Below are positions 23,991 through 39,953 of a stretch of DNA of 64,000 nucleotides, piece after piece. Source of the DNA: Mugil cephalus (taxonomy: Eukaryota > Chordata > Actinopteri > Mugiliformes > Mugilidae); assembly GCF_022458985.1 (NCBI RefSeq), contig NC_061774.1:13692616-13756615 (forward strand), written 5' to 3'. The position numbers and the translations under genes are program-made. Numbering within the stretch: position 1 is the stretch's first letter; each line of letters begins with the position of its first letter. The notes under the pieces were generated by a model, which had not been told where the DNA came from, did not search any database, and saw nothing but the letters and a program-made list of their open reading frames with translations.

Positions 23991-25621
23991 AAAGGTCTTG
24001 ACTGTTGAATCAACAATGGTTGTGTTTGTTTGAACATTTGAAGTTTATCCAAGCTCAAGCTGCTCTTACTGCGCAGTTGTTGAAAGCATATGTTCAGTTT
24101 CTCTAAAAGAACTGATCATTATCTTTTTGGCATCTGTTTGAATAGAAAAATGTGTCCCTAAACTGAATAGTATAAATTCAGAAGATGATACAAGTATGTA
24201 AGCAAATGTTTTTGTTTTTTTAATCATACAAGGAGACTGTGATCTTTATAAGATGGGGTTGTTTAAGAAAATGTGTGTATTGGATGAGGATGACTAGATG
24301 ACATTGAGAAATCCTCAGAAACCATTTGTAACTTCAGTTAATATAAATGACTACCTCTCTATCAATGTGACATTTGTAGCAAGACTTATTTCTTTCATTC
24401 AAACTTGACTACCTCTATTTGAGGGTTTACACTTTTTGTTTTTGTTTTTTTTTTTCAAAAAAAGAGGAACAATGAAACTGAGCCCTTGAGCAACTCTGAC
24501 TTTTTTTCTGTCTTCATCCAATTATAACAATAACTATAACAGAAAAAAATAATACTTAATAGATAATACTGAATTAAATCAATACAAAAACATGATCTGA
24601 CTGACCCACGTTTTCAACGATACTTCCTGACCTTCAATCTTTGAAACACATGTTTGGACTACGTCGTCCTGCTAACACTATTTAGCTATGGTCATGTTTC
24701 CCGGACACCTGATGATGATCCCAGAGGGTATCAATGGCTTACACACTCCTATAAATCTGATTGAAAATTCATTGCGATCCAGCCTATTCTAGCCTGGTTT
24801 TATTCTGATTAAATTATGATATAATTATGATTATTACTGAAATACTGGTGTCCAAGTGGGTCTAAATGTACCATCAGGTGACATGGAGAGGGTAAGGCAG
24901 GGTCACAAAAACATGGTGTTTTTTTTTTTCTTCCAATTAATGAATCTGATTATTCAGTCAGATTCAGTCCACAGCAGACAGAATCAATTTCTTTATGTCA
25001 AAATAGCTGCATTCTGATGCATTTTTTTATTTATTTATTTATTATTACTTTATTCAATGTCCATGTAAACAGTTAAGCTGGAAATGAAAAGGAAATATTG
25101 CACATTTGAATGAAGCAAGGGAGAGTCACAGCAGAAGAGTTAATTGGCCATTAACCAAGTAACCAAATAAGAGCCCAAGCTGCCCAAGCTGCATGGAAGT
25201 GCAACAGTTACTGTTCTCACTTCGGCTTATTGGACAGGGTATGAAGAAATACACGAAACAGAAGTAAAAGCTACCTTGAGATTTTCCACTGTGCAGTATA
25301 AACATGACAAAAGTATCATACCAGTAATGTCTAGAGCACGAATTTCACTGATTTCAACAGAGACGGAAAACATCGCATTTAGTCATATACGGTCATTATT
25401 TCTACACCGCACTGCACGCACAGAGAAGTGAGAGAGTTCACTTCCTGACTTTCTACGAACACGGTACCTACACCTTCACACGTGTACCGTTTCCTGAACA
25501 CTGTGTGTGCGCTGAGGTTCATGGCAGATTTAAACCGCTATACTTGGATGCAGATCGTAAATTCTCTGAACCTTGTGAAGTCAGACAGACAAAAGAATTA
25601 AAACCAGCTGACAGAGGAAGT
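23991..25621. other. arsi 3' flank and upstream region of the single-V receptor
   Basis: The 3' untranslated region of arsi, then AT-rich sequence with T-rich runs near 24455 and a TTTA repeat at about 25023-25050. The final 200 bases should contain the promoter of the next gene. No coding region is supported. Confidence 0.4.
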
Positions 25622-26941
25622 ATGGCGCAATTCATCATTCTTCTGATATTAGTAGGAGGAACTCACGGTAAGCTCATCATCTCATGAATGCACCGAAAAT
25701 TAAACATTTTGCAAAGCCATTGATGAATAATTTCAGTTTATCCCTGTGTTTATTTCAACTATCCCAGCATCCACTCCAGTTCCTGAGACTAAATGTTATG
25801 CTATAAATAGCACATGCCCATGCTCTGTTACGCTCGGAGCATCTGTGTACATCCAAGTGATGAAAAATGCCAGTGGGAGTCGGATTGAGTGTAACAAGGA
25901 GCTTTCCAGTGGATCTTTAAAAGTGTTCAGCCTGAAGAAAGAGAAGGTGGTTATAGAGGAAGGGTTCAAAAACAGAACGTCGTTTACCACCAACAACGGG
26001 ACATTCAAGATCACAGATGTGCAGCAGAGTGATTCAGGTCAATACACCATAGAGGTCTTTAATCAGGATGGAGTCAAGATGAACAACATTAAATTTAACC
26101 TGGAGGTTAAAGGCAAGTATTAAGTTATGTGACATCTTCTTTATCCGTCATGATGAGGTTAACCAGAAATATAATCATGTTGTGGGAGGGAAAATACAAA
26201 TCCACCAGTTTTGCAGAAGATTAAAGGAGAGGACGTTGAAAGACAGAGTAGTTCTACTTTTTCATTTTTTTACAAATGAACTTTATATGAACTCAAAAGC
26301 TACACAGAAACGACAATTATTGCAAAAAGTTAAAAAAAAAAAATGCATGCAACCTTCAGTCAGCATGCAAAGCTGAGGTGTTGGGTGGGGTTCAACCACA
26401 GGAACTAGCTGTGGTTTAACGGAAGGTTTTGGTGTTTGCTGTGTTTGGTATTAGTCTCTCCCTCTCTTTTACTTGATATTGTGCTGCTACTACTACTACA
26501 GGAGAAAAGTCACAACTGAGAGAACAAATGCAGGGTGTGTCAGTAACTGTTGCCAAACTCACACATGTCATAACAAACGTAAATCTGTGCTGCTTGCCAT
26601 CTGCACATGCATGATAATAACACTCACAATGACTAATTGCAATAATTACTTGAATACGGTCCTCATAATTATCATTGTTGTTTCTAGTTTCAGAAAACAG
26701 CTTTCCTTACCTGCTCATTGCCTGTGCTGCACTGGGTACTGCACTCTTAGCAGTGTTATGTTGCTTTGCGTGCAGGGAACGGAGTCATTGTAAGAAACGA
26801 GGTAATACTTTACATGCCTGAGTAAAAATAAGGTCAGTAAGTAAACAGTAAACATCATATGTCAGCGAACGTGTTTTTTTTATTTTGTGTTTTTGTGCAG
26901 ACTCGAGAACCCAGTCGAAGTGCAAACAGGACTTTTACTAA
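25622..26941 (+). CDS. Single V-like Ig-domain membrane protein, CD2/CD48-like, 4 exons, 179 aa
   Basis: Exons are 25622-25667 (signal peptide MAQFIILLILVGGTH), 25768-26112 (V-like domain), 26694-26801 (transmembrane) and 26901-26941 (tail). Every junction is phase 1 and the total is 540 bases. The Ig exon has the NGTFKITDVQQSDSGQYTIE pattern of an E-F strand region, but Tyr-Thr-Ile replaces Tyr-x-Cys and the B strand lacks its cysteine, as in the first domains of CD2/SLAM proteins. There are three N-x-S/T sites. The membrane exon encodes YLLIACAALGTALLAVLCCF followed by a basic stop-transfer, and the tail ends SKCKQDFY with no ITIM or ITSM. The intron after the Ig exon begins AAAG|GCAAGT, a GC-AG intron. 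It lies just upstream of the CD2/SLAM-like array and shares its exon logic, so it is probably an older relative. Its ligand is unknown. Confidence 0.75.
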
Positions 26942-27276
26942 ATATGGGAACCTGGAAAAGACTTTCGTGTTTTGTGGACTGTGCCCCTGAAACCAAACAT
27001 AAACCTCAGTGTGGTTTTACATAAATCTAGTATGCTGTAAGTTAAATATGTTAGTCTGATGAATGTTGCTCTATTGAATGTAGTTGCATTACTATTAATG
27101 ATGATGAACTGGTTATATATTGATTGATATAAACACGCTATAATGTAACTTTTTATAACCTGTAAACAAGAAACCTGTGCTTGATTAAATATAATGTGTC
27201 ATGAATATGTTATTTATTACTGTCTTCTCTTCTATTTAATTATTTATCTCTCATCTCCTCCACACATTACACTTTG
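26942..27276. other. 3' flank of the single-V receptor
   Basis: Likely 3' untranslated region; ATTAAA variants occur near 27184. Nothing else is recognised. Confidence 0.4.
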
Positions 27277-27585
27277 TACAGCCATAACATTATGACTACT
27301 ACCTGTCGATGCTATAATAGGCAGCAAGTGAATATTTTGTCCTCAACTTTGATGTGTTACAAGAACGAGCAATGAGCAAGTGGAAGGAGCTGAGCGGCTC
27401 TGACGTGGGCCAAATTTTGATTTGACTGGATGACTGTTTCCAGTCTGCGGGTGTTAAGTTCTCATCAAATTGGTCCAAGGAAGGAAAAGCAATGACGATG
27501 GCGAGAGCTTCATGGATGTGGTGTATGAGGGCTATCAAGCAGAGGAATGACTATAGCTCAAATTGCTGAAAAAAAAAAACTGTAA
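27277..27585 (+). mobile_element. Tc1/mariner-like transposon, 5' fragment
   Basis: Starts with gtacagccataacattatga, the terminal sequence of a widespread vertebrate Tc1/mariner-like family. It continues through worn transposase N-terminal code, readable as SKWKELSGSDVGQIL and WSKEGKA, to gctcaaattgctgaaaaaa at the right. Only about the first 300 bases of the element remain, with stops inside, so it is inactive. Confidence 0.72.
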
Positions 27586-27879
27586 GGAAAAGAGATGATC
27601 TGACAGTGAAAAGCTACATAAATAGGAGCTTCTTATATGTTACCAGCTTTGCATAGTTTCACTTCCCTTGTTAGTTGGATGACAGTCTTTCCTTGTGTAC
27701 TATGATGAAACCTGACATGCAACTTCTGAAAACATCGCATCCGCTAAAACACTTGTGAACATTAACTTTTTGGTCACATGCCAACTTAATTTAAGGTCAT
27801 ACATGTATACACGGGTTGTTACATGAAGTTAGTCAAAACTGGAATACTTGTATTATCTGAGCCCTGCCCTTTGTGACTA

Positions 27880-28065
27880 CAATAATTTGCATTAACACTG
27901 ATCTGACCCCGACACAAATAGACATCACACTTAACTAAAGGAAATGAGACCCATGAAATAAAAAGCAACTAAAGTCAGTGGCAGTAAAGGCCTCGGCAAA
28001 GCATCACAAATGAGGAAACTCACTGGAGCAACGACTGCCTGAAGTCACCTTTCCTCCAGTTTGAA
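27880..28065 (+). mobile_element. Tc1/mariner-like transposase 3' piece
   Basis: The words caactaaagtcagtggcagtaaaggcc and ggcaaagcatcacaaatga (here split) correspond to the QLKSVAVKA-type C-terminal code of a Tc1/mariner transposase. The same piece occurs in longer form at 37680-38205 and 55565-56090. It marks the left edge of the first duplicated module of the receptor array. Confidence 0.55.
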
Positions 28066-28189
28066 TGTGAGTATCGTCTGATTAAAGCTGGGCTTATACT
28101 TTGCCCTCAGCAAACAACAGTTGTGTCAGTGTCCAAACTTAACTTATTCTATCTCAGCCACTAAATGTAACAACATGAGGAACTGAAAA

Positions 28190-28545
28190 ATGGGTCGATA
28201 TGATGATTTATTTTAACATTTATTCAAATGAACGTCCTTTGCTTTTGAGGCCAAATGACTCCACACACAATGCTGATTAAGCTTTTAGTCCAACTCTAAA
28301 TGAAGAATCTCTCGCAATTTTCATCATGTCAGAAGGCTCAGATGATGTCTGTAAAAGGGAAGTCAAGTTGTTACCACTGAATTTCCTGCTCTCAGCACAC
28401 AAAAAGGAAGATAGTGTCAGTTAGGACACAGTCCTCTGTGTAACACAGCTCACTGCAGAGTAAGGGACACGAGTAGCTGATAATTAGATAAACTTTCTAA
28501 AGCTGCAGACTGACTCAACAGAGGCTGAACTGAGAGGAGACATGA
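28190..28545 (+). pseudogene. Truncated 5' module of a CD2/SLAM-like unit
   Basis: This copy of the region upstream of the MKVV signal exon matches 38430-38800 and 56330-56770. It runs into a signal-exon start (ATGAAAGTT near 28542) but then diverges into TATATATAA after three codons. It is a decayed first exon, with a second intact copy following at 29260. Confidence 0.55.
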
Positions 28546-28699
28546 AAGTTATATATATAATGTCACAGTAAATAATATAAAGCCTGACAAAGAAAGTACC
28601 AATAACAAAAAACTTGTGGAAAAAAAGAAATACAAGAAAAAAGACAAGTGGTAAAAACAGAATTAATAATCACCTAATCCTCACATCTCCTATACAACT

Positions 28700-28919
28700 G
28701 AGTTCTCAACAGCCTCTTATTTATGTATTTTTGTTTACAATGGATCAGATATGGTATCAAGATACATGCCCCACTTCAAAAAAGTATTTATCTATTCTGT
28801 CCTGCATCCTATATGACATCCTTTACAGCCTCCTAACATATATAACCTGGGACAGAATGCATGCATCTCTTCAGGATAGTCGTGAATCTTCATCCAGTAT
28901 TGCTTTAAATATATATCTA

Positions 28920-28954
<35 letters not shown>

Positions 28955-29110
28955 TACCCGAATACTAGCTAGAAGATGAGATATTGGGTGAGCCCTTTTT
29001 TGTTTAGATAATTTAGTGGACAAACAGTGGAGGAGAGGGAGGGGGGCTGACACAGATTGCTCTGTGCTGAACCATGGGGGTGATCTCTCTGGAGGTAAAG
29101 TCCAATGTGC
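28700..29110 (-). mobile_element. L1-type LINE ORF2 fragment, copy 1
   Basis: Homologous to the better copy at 29890-30400. On the minus strand LNYLNKKGLTQ-like code and worn flanking frames resemble the C-terminal part of fish L1/Tx1 ORF2. A CT/TA simple repeat at about 28919-28952 sits at the same point as the long TA repeat of copy 2. Inactive and heavily truncated. Confidence 0.5.
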
Positions 29111-29259
29111 CAGCTCTCAGCACACAAAAACATCATGATTTTGCCAGTTTATACACAGTCCTCTGTGGCTTTCACAGCTCACTGCAGAGTAAGGGACACT
29201 TATAGCTGATAATTAGATAAACTTTCTAAAGCTCAACAGAGGCTGAACTGAGAGGAGAC

Positions 29260-32572
<3,313 letters not shown>

Positions 32573-32608
32573 GTGAGTGACAACATGATGAGAAATAACT
32601 TGGTAATT

Positions 32609-34645
32609 GGCTTTCGTCACTAGGGGGAGGTAGAGCGCTGCACGGACAGTAAGTTGTCCCTAAAAGGCCCCCGGCCTGGTGACGAGACCCACTCGTGGGA
32701 TATAGGCGATGTGGGGAGTCGGGCTGCTCAGTTGGCAGGCGGGGAGCTACCTAAAGGAGGTTTCTGACGTCCCCTCTTAATACAGGACTGATGAACACGA
32801 CGAACTCTCTTTCTCAGCTGTCTTTAGTGCCGGCAGCACTGTAAGCTGCGAACAGCACCCACCCGCCACAGTGCCACTGCTCAAAAACAGCGACTGCTTC
32901 CCACGTCTTGCCATCTCTCTTTTTTCTTCCCCACTGCCTCTTTTCTTTTCAGCCCCAACCCAGGTGAGTCTCCTCCCCGCACAGGTGGACCGCATCAGCC
33001 AGTAATTGCACGTCCCTCTCCCGGAAGTTCCCAGCCCCGCATTACTCCCTCACTACAATGTTATGGGGTGCCGTTTGTAAAGCTGCGCGTGTTAAAATGA
33101 GCACGCAATTTTTCCCACATTTAGCTCCGAAACACTTTTTTTTATATATCACATTTAGTAAATGTTAAATCTAAATACTAAATCTAAATGTTAAATTTTG
33201 AATATATATCTAGTAATTATAAATGGTAACTGTTAAATATAAATATAAATGTTAAATGTGGCGCTTGGAGAAACTAAATATTTAGCAAACATGCTAATTG
33301 ACGCTGCCGTTCAGCGGAAGTGAACCACCAAAATAAAAGCTTCATTCTGAGCAGTGTTCTGGTGAGATCGTCACCGCGGCTCTGTCAGAGGTTCCCTCCG
33401 TGCTGCCCGTCACTGACCGACTTTGTCTCGGCGATTCCTTCCAGCAGCGGTCCTTCGACTATCGTGGAGCTAAAGCTATCTATCTATCTAGCTAAAACTA
33501 GCAGCAGATGTAGCCGACGCTTTGCTAGATTAGTTAGCGATCAACGTGCTTCGTGAAAAGCGCATTTGTTTTGATTCTGCAGCGCCGTGCTGTCTGCTGG
33601 ACATTTGCAATCCACATCATCTTAAAGCTAATGCTACTATATCTGGACAGAAATGTCTCCTCAGGGCTTCACCAGCTCTGAACAAGGCCAAACTATTTAA
33701 AAACATGTAAGAGTTCACTCTCGTTTATATATTGTTAAACTTACTGTGTTGGCGTTTTATTTATTTTATTTTATTTTATTAACTTTACCAGGATAAACAA
33801 GGTTGCATCAACAACAAATTTGACCATCCCAATATTGAAGAAGTGATCTGGGCTTCAAAGACTGTGGTTCATCTTCTAAGACCATGACTGTGGAGGATGA
33901 ACTCAGCAGGTGCATCATCCAGGAGAAGGACAGATATAGTTAAACGAGAATATTGTGTCCAAATTTAATGTGTCTATTGATGCCTTCAGAGAACTTCATG
34001 AGCGATGATTGTGTTATTATGTGCACAACCAAAGGAACTGCAGCCTTGGTTACACACCTACTTTTTATGAACTGAAACCCAATGAGTATTCTGGAAATAA
34101 AGCATGTTCTGTCACCTGATATCTAAAGTTGGTGTCTGATTATTTTCACACATTAAAAATGACTATGCCAAATAATAGCATCACTATAATAATCATCAGA
34201 TATAGGAACTGCATGTCATAGAAATATAGAGCATATTACTAGATGACTGTGTCAACAACATATAGTGTAATTGATGGATTTTGTATTAGAAATGTGGTGA
34301 CGAAGCAGCAGTTTTCTGTACTTGGAACTGGTAACAGGTAGGTACAGGAATGGGTAAGATGTCAGTAAGTAATCACACAATTATATTCTTGTGTTTGAGA
34401 TATAAACATGACGATTAACTTCATGAATGATAAAGATAGCATTTAATAGATCAGTTCATGATTATCTTATTGAAATATTATAATTTACACTTCACAAGCA
34501 GTCTTCAGTTTAGAAGGTTGCACATCCTCCATTTGGCAGGTGGAAGATGTAGCTAAATCTTGTTGTGCATCCATTTGGTGTGCCTGAAAGATAAAAAATT
34601 AATAATAAACACATCATTTTTCAGAGCTACCAAACCTGGAAATTA
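32609..34645. repeat. Unclassified ~2-kb repeat, copy 1
   Basis: Begins inside the intron after the unit A C2 exon (gtcactaggggg at about 32616). It matches 46812-48422 plus 50159-50815, and its right end matches 51530-51715 in the opposite orientation. It contains a GC-rich start, an AAATGTTAAAT-type tandem stretch at about 33145-33256, and a right part with worn hAT-like sequence. No transposase frame is readable, so the family is left open. Confidence 0.65.
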
Positions 34646-34679
34646 ATGAAAATGCACGAACACATTCACATTACAAGAG

Positions 34680-36760
34680 ATACCTCCCCATGCCTGAAAA
34701 GTTAGGAATGAAAGGTCGACAATAAGAACACATTCCCAAGAAGGAAAGATTTGTTTCTTTGTGATGGGTTTAGGAGTGGCAACAATGGCCTCAACGTGTT
34801 CGGGAGACAACGTTTTTCTGCTGGGGTGTCAGAAGGTGACCCAAGAAAAACACTTCCTGGTTGAAGTTTGCACAAGGAGGCTTTATGGCCTTCTGCAGCG
34901 AGATGGCAGAGACGTTTCACTGTGTTGTTTTCACACTGTTGTTTGGAAGGAGCGACTATCAACAAGTCATCTACATATTATAACAGCGCCGTCCCTGGAG
35001 TGAGTGTCAGAGAAAAGAAACTCTGAGCTAGAGCCTCGCAGAAGATGGTGGGGCTGCATGTCAACCCTTAACAGAGTCGAGTCCAAGTGTACTTCTTCCC
35101 TTTGAACTGGCAGGAAAAATAGGTGTTTGAACAGGTGAGTCATTACACGGAACGATGACTCCGGCCGACAGTAGGGACTTGAAAACAGGTGTGATCCCCT
35201 CTATAACCTAGTTTCTAAGCGGATATTGATGTTGTTTTGGTCTGTAGCCTGATTTCGGTACAATCTTTAATGAGGCCTACCATGTTTACTGGTAGACCAC
35301 AAAGTAGCAGGAACTTGCATTGTGGGAGGGCTCGCCACAAGCTGCACAGAGCCGAGGCAATGACATTTGACCAACTAAGGAAGTCTGTATGTGTTAGTTG
35401 ATTTAGAATAGAGGAGCTGTGGTCTGGTGGGGGAAGGAGAGTAGTCACGTGCCTTTGTGGCTTTCTTCATGAACTCGCCCACATTTGCCTACTTCCAGCC
35501 TGCGGTAGGTTTGGTTAGAGAAACATGAGGTACAGAGCCAGAGACAAGATAGAATTTCTGCTGTGTGTCTGTGAGTGTGACAGAGTAAGCACAATCATCA
35601 TCAAAATACAAATCTATCAGGGTCAGACAATCATTCAGTTCTCTGTAAAAGCTCGCTTCAAAGTCAGAGTCTGGTCCACGTGACACAAAAGCTCTGCAGT
35701 GGAGACTTTCAGGTTTCATTTTGTCTGAGGAGGAATTTAGGAATGGTGCAGCTGTCTCTACTAGAGAAATGGATGTATTACAGAATGTGTGGCACCTGAG
35801 TCCACCAAAAAGGTGATATTTTCCCCTTGAACATTACACACAATAGTTGGCATTTTCTTATAAGCATCATTATTTAAGGTTACATAAGTTCTCTCGGGGG
35901 TGAGGAGGCTCTGTTCTAACTAAGAGATTTTTCCCTGAACTAAAGGAAGCTGTGTATCAGTTGCAAGCGGCTCTTCTTTGTGGTGAGCGTTGTGTGTTGT
36001 GTGTATGTGTGTCAGTGTCAGACCAGATCTCAGTCAGAGTGAAGAGACTGGAGCTGTCACTTTTGCCGGTTTCCTAAGTTCGGGCAATCTCTGGTCCAGT
36101 GTACGTCCTGTCCACATCTGTAGCATCAGTCACTTGGCCAGTCATCTCTTTCTCTGCCTCTTCCTCGTCCCCTGCCATGGCCACGCCCTTGATAGTCTCC
36201 TTTTCCCCCCAAACGTGAACAGATGCCCTGTGAATTGTGCCATTGTGAGGTTTGCATTGTATGTGGTTGAACGTCCAACTCATCTTGCATTCTGTGGAGC
36301 TCTGACAGGATGGGATAATGTCCCGATGTGGGTGTAGGTGTGTGTATTGGCGGTTTATCTTTCCCTTTCACTTCAATTCTCTGCCTGATTTCACATTCAT
36401 CCATCCACAACTTCCACACATCCATTTCATTCTCAAACTCTTGTAGTTTCCTTCCATTCACTCTGCTTTTGCTTTTCATCTATATCTTTCTGTGTACTCG
36501 CAATTTTCTCAACTTATTCTCGCTCAGGCTGCCTTCACTTGGGAAACCACGTTCATTACTCCACTTAGACATACATTGCACAGATTTGTTACCATATTTC
36601 TTTTTCATTGGTTGGCATATAGGAAACTGACAGTTTTCATCTGGAGATCGACCTCTGCTGCTGTGGACCCCATTTTTCCAACCGGACTTTAAGGCGAACT
36701 CGATCTGTGGATGTTTTGACATGAAATAAAAGTTCTTTCTTACCAGTCAGGGTTCTTTTT
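34680..36760 (-). mobile_element. Endogenous retrovirus fossil, class I (gamma/epsilon-like), copy 1
   Basis: Recognisable parts in minus-strand order are gag-like sequence (about 36720-36050), a protease/pol-like stretch (about 35720-35490) and reverse-transcriptase pieces (about 35450-34700). It is a broken, internally condensed copy with many breaks. It was duplicated together with its surroundings, because 52180-54510 carries the same arrangement, so the insertion is older than the segmental duplication. Confidence 0.7.
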
Positions 36761-37077
36761 GTTCAGATACTGAGGTGACAGCCGTCTCCGATGTCCGGTC
36801 CACTCCACACATCTTTTCCATGAACTTTCCACCTCTTGAGTCTTACTTCTTCTTAGACAGGAGGTGAGAAGATCAAGAGGAAGTGTAACTGAAGTCAAAT
36901 TAGACAACTAAAGGTCTTCAGTCTGCACATAGAAGATACAACGTAACATCACACTTATTATGAACTTTCTATGAACTTCTGCTGAACTTATTTCAGCTTG
37001 TTATGATCTCACGTAGGCTAAAAGGTCACTTCACTTAAGCAAATACAGACAGAGAGAGAAGTAAGAATAAAATGTAA

Positions 37078-37392
37078 TCACATAGCGCTGATGCCTCCCA
37101 GTGAGAAAGTCAGAGTTCGTGTCCAGCTCAGGCCCTTCTGGATGGAGTTTGCAAGTTCCTGGGTCCACGTGGGTTTTCACCAGGTACTCTGGCTCCTCCC
37201 TCCAAATGTTCATGCTCGTTAGGCTAATCTGTGACCCTAAATTGACATTGCAAATGGTTGTTTGTCTCTGTGATAGGCTGATGCCCTGTCCAGGGTGTAC
37301 CACGCCTCTCACCCGATGCCAGCTGGGATAGGCTCCAACAACCCCTGTGATCCTAGTGAGGATTAAGTATGGAAAATGAGATGAGATGAGAT
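37078..37392 (+). repeat. tRNA-derived SINE, copy 1
   Basis: The head (gctgatgcctcccagtgaga, then agttcgtgtccagctc) is a worn tRNA-like region with an A-box/B-box layout. The body (tggatggagtttgcaagttc, gataggctgatgccctgtcc) and tail (gctgggataggctccaacaa, then gatgagatgagat) match the abundant teleost SINE. Copy 2 of the duplication is at 54975-55288. Confidence 0.8.
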
Positions 37393-37669
37393 ATTCTTGA
37401 TGTAATGTTACCGACCAGCAGACCCTGAGTTGTCATCCTCTTATCTGAAGCTGATGACTGACAACATGTGAATGTGTGTAACGTTAAACATGTACTGTTT
37501 CTTTGTTTCTGGGTAATGTAAAGGAGCTTCTCTCAAAGATAAACAGGGAGGAACAAATAGCTGCAGACTATTGGTGCTAACAGTCTCTTATTTCACACAT
37601 GCAGATAAATATATTTACTGAATACAGTTTGACGTTATCTCTTGTGTTGTGTTACTCAAATAATGACCC

Positions 37670-38215
37670 ATCAATCTATTATCTATATCATCCAAGTCTA
37701 CTATGAAGGAAATGCTTCAAAGACCAAATACAGAGGGTTCACAAGATGACAACTATTCATAAACCTCAAGAATGGAAAGACCAGATCAGCCTTTGCCATA
37801 AAAACATCCAAAATAGACAGAGCAGCAGAGTCCTGGGACAGTATTCTGCCTCTGGTTCTGATTATTAATGAGGCAACGATGGACAGAAGTAGTCGATGGA
37901 TCCTGAAGTGTACAGAGATAAACTGTCAGCTCAAGTTCAGTGAAAAGATGCAAAGTTGAATGGATGGTGCTTCACTGTAATGACCCACAACATACCGCCT
38001 GATCTGACAACATTACCTGATCTGACCCTGACACAAATAAGTTAAATAAACATCACACTTGATGAACACAAAACTAAAGGAATTGAGACCCATAACACAA
38101 AATGAAACCTAAGTCAGTGGCAGTAAAGACCTCGGCAAAGCATCACAAACGAGGACACTCACTGGAGCAACGACTGCCTGAAGTCACCTTTCCTCCAGAT
38201 TGAATGTGAGTATTG
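37670..38215 (+). mobile_element. Tc1/mariner-like transposase remnant, copy 1
   Basis: Reads as worn transposase code (KYRGFT, FINLKNGKTRSAFAIKTSKI, then AAESWDSIL in the better copy at 55560). It ends with the gtaaagacctcggcaaagca and gcctgaagtcacc words of the family's 3' end. No intact frame. Duplicated at 55560-56100. Confidence 0.6.
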
Positions 38216-38799
38216 TCTAATTAAAGCTGGGCCTATACTTTACCCTCAGCAAACAACAGTTGTGTCAGTGTCCAAACATTTATGAACCGTATATACGAAA
38301 ATCATTTGAAAACACATCAGTGTACAGTATGTAATGTTTATGGTTGAATCTACGGCGTCTTCAGAGGCCAAACAGAGGAAAGATGACAACTCTAACTTAT
38401 TCTATCTCAGTCACTAAATGTAACAACAGGAGGAAGTGAAAAATGGGTCGATATTATGATTTATTTTAACATTTATTCAAATGAACGTCCTTTTCTTTTG
38501 AGGCCAAATGACTCCACACACAATGCTGATTAAGCTTTTAGTCCAACTCTAAATGAAGAATCCTTCGCTCTTTTTCTTCATGTCAGAAGGCTCAGCTGAT
38601 GTCTGTAAAAGGGAAGTCAAGTTGATACCACTGAATTTCCTGCTCTCTGCACACAAAACCATTACGATATTGCCAGTTTTCACACAATCCTCTGTGGCTT
38701 TCACAACTCACTGCAGAGTAAGGGACACTTGTAGCTCATAATTAGATAAACTTTCTAAAGCTGCAGATTGACTCAACAGAGGCTGAACTGAGAGGAGAC

Positions 38800-39897
38800 A
38801 TGAAAGTTGTGTTTGGACTGTTGTTGACGCTACTTGGAGTCTCTCATGGTGAGATGTTTTTTCTATCTCTACTTTTTTGTTCTTTTTTTCTCTACTGAAA
38901 ACAAGCAGTGGTTGTTTTTGTCTACGATAAATTCAGATTCTGTTAAATACATAAAGGTTGTGCTGTTGTCTTCATATCTTGACATGAGTGAAAAACATTT
39001 TCATGTGACCGTCCAGAAATAAAAAAAGGAAAAAAATAAATAAATAAAAATTAAAAGATATATATAAAACAAAGAAAGAGAAGATCATTTCAAAGAGTTG
39101 AAATGATTATATATTTGCAGTTGACAGCTTTCCATGGTGTCAGGTTCTTTGGATGTTGAAAATACTGTGAGGTTTCTTTTTGTGGTGAGTTAAGTTATGT
39201 TCACTTCCTTGTTGTTGCCTCTCTGTGTTCAGTGTTTGTAAAACCTCTTCTTGTGAAGGTGATCAGTAAAAGGAGACGTTTCAGACTGTTCAGTGTAGGA
39301 TGTATGCTGATGTCTTAGAAATGTTAGCTGTCAGTGTCACAATGAGGGATATTTCCTTCTCTTCCACTCAGTCCATCACACATGAAGGCCCACTTGTTGT
39401 ACTGAAGGCTAAAAGAGGTAGAAAACTCACATCAGTTCCTCTTCTCGGCATCACCAAAATACAACACTGCTCAGTGACACCTTCTTTCACACAATTTTCA
39501 CACTGTGAGGCTGATCTGTTGAGAGCAACAGGACTAAGACATAAGAAAATGGAAGGTCTTCCTATATTTATTTTTTTTACAGCTGTAATGTGGTGTTTTA
39601 ACATTCATAACCATATTTATAGAGAACATTAGTGAGACAACAGCAAGGGTTGTTCCAGTGTTGTCTGTTCTTGTCAAAGTCCACTTTAGTGTAATGCTCA
39701 ACTTTTTATTTCGCTGATTAATAACAGCTTTGTCCAGGCCGGCGCTCACTCTCTGTTGTTACTCTATGTCTCTCTACCAAAGCGCTCTCTGTCTCTATCT
39801 CTCTCTCTCTCTGTTTATCGGACACAATTAAACTTCTCCGTGTCATTATTTTGCGGCGTAAATTGCTAGTCGGGCTCAGATTTCTTAGACATTTGTG

Positions 39898-39953
<56 letters not shown>

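Noticed and set aside
36328-36692. Plus-strand frames overlapping the retroviral fossil, repeated near 53848-54211
   Set aside because: Antisense shadows of gag-like sequence, preserved only by the recent duplication.
39905-39951. GT repeat considered as a possible regulatory Z-DNA element
   Set aside because: An ordinary microsatellite missing from the equivalent place in unit C, so no evidence for function.
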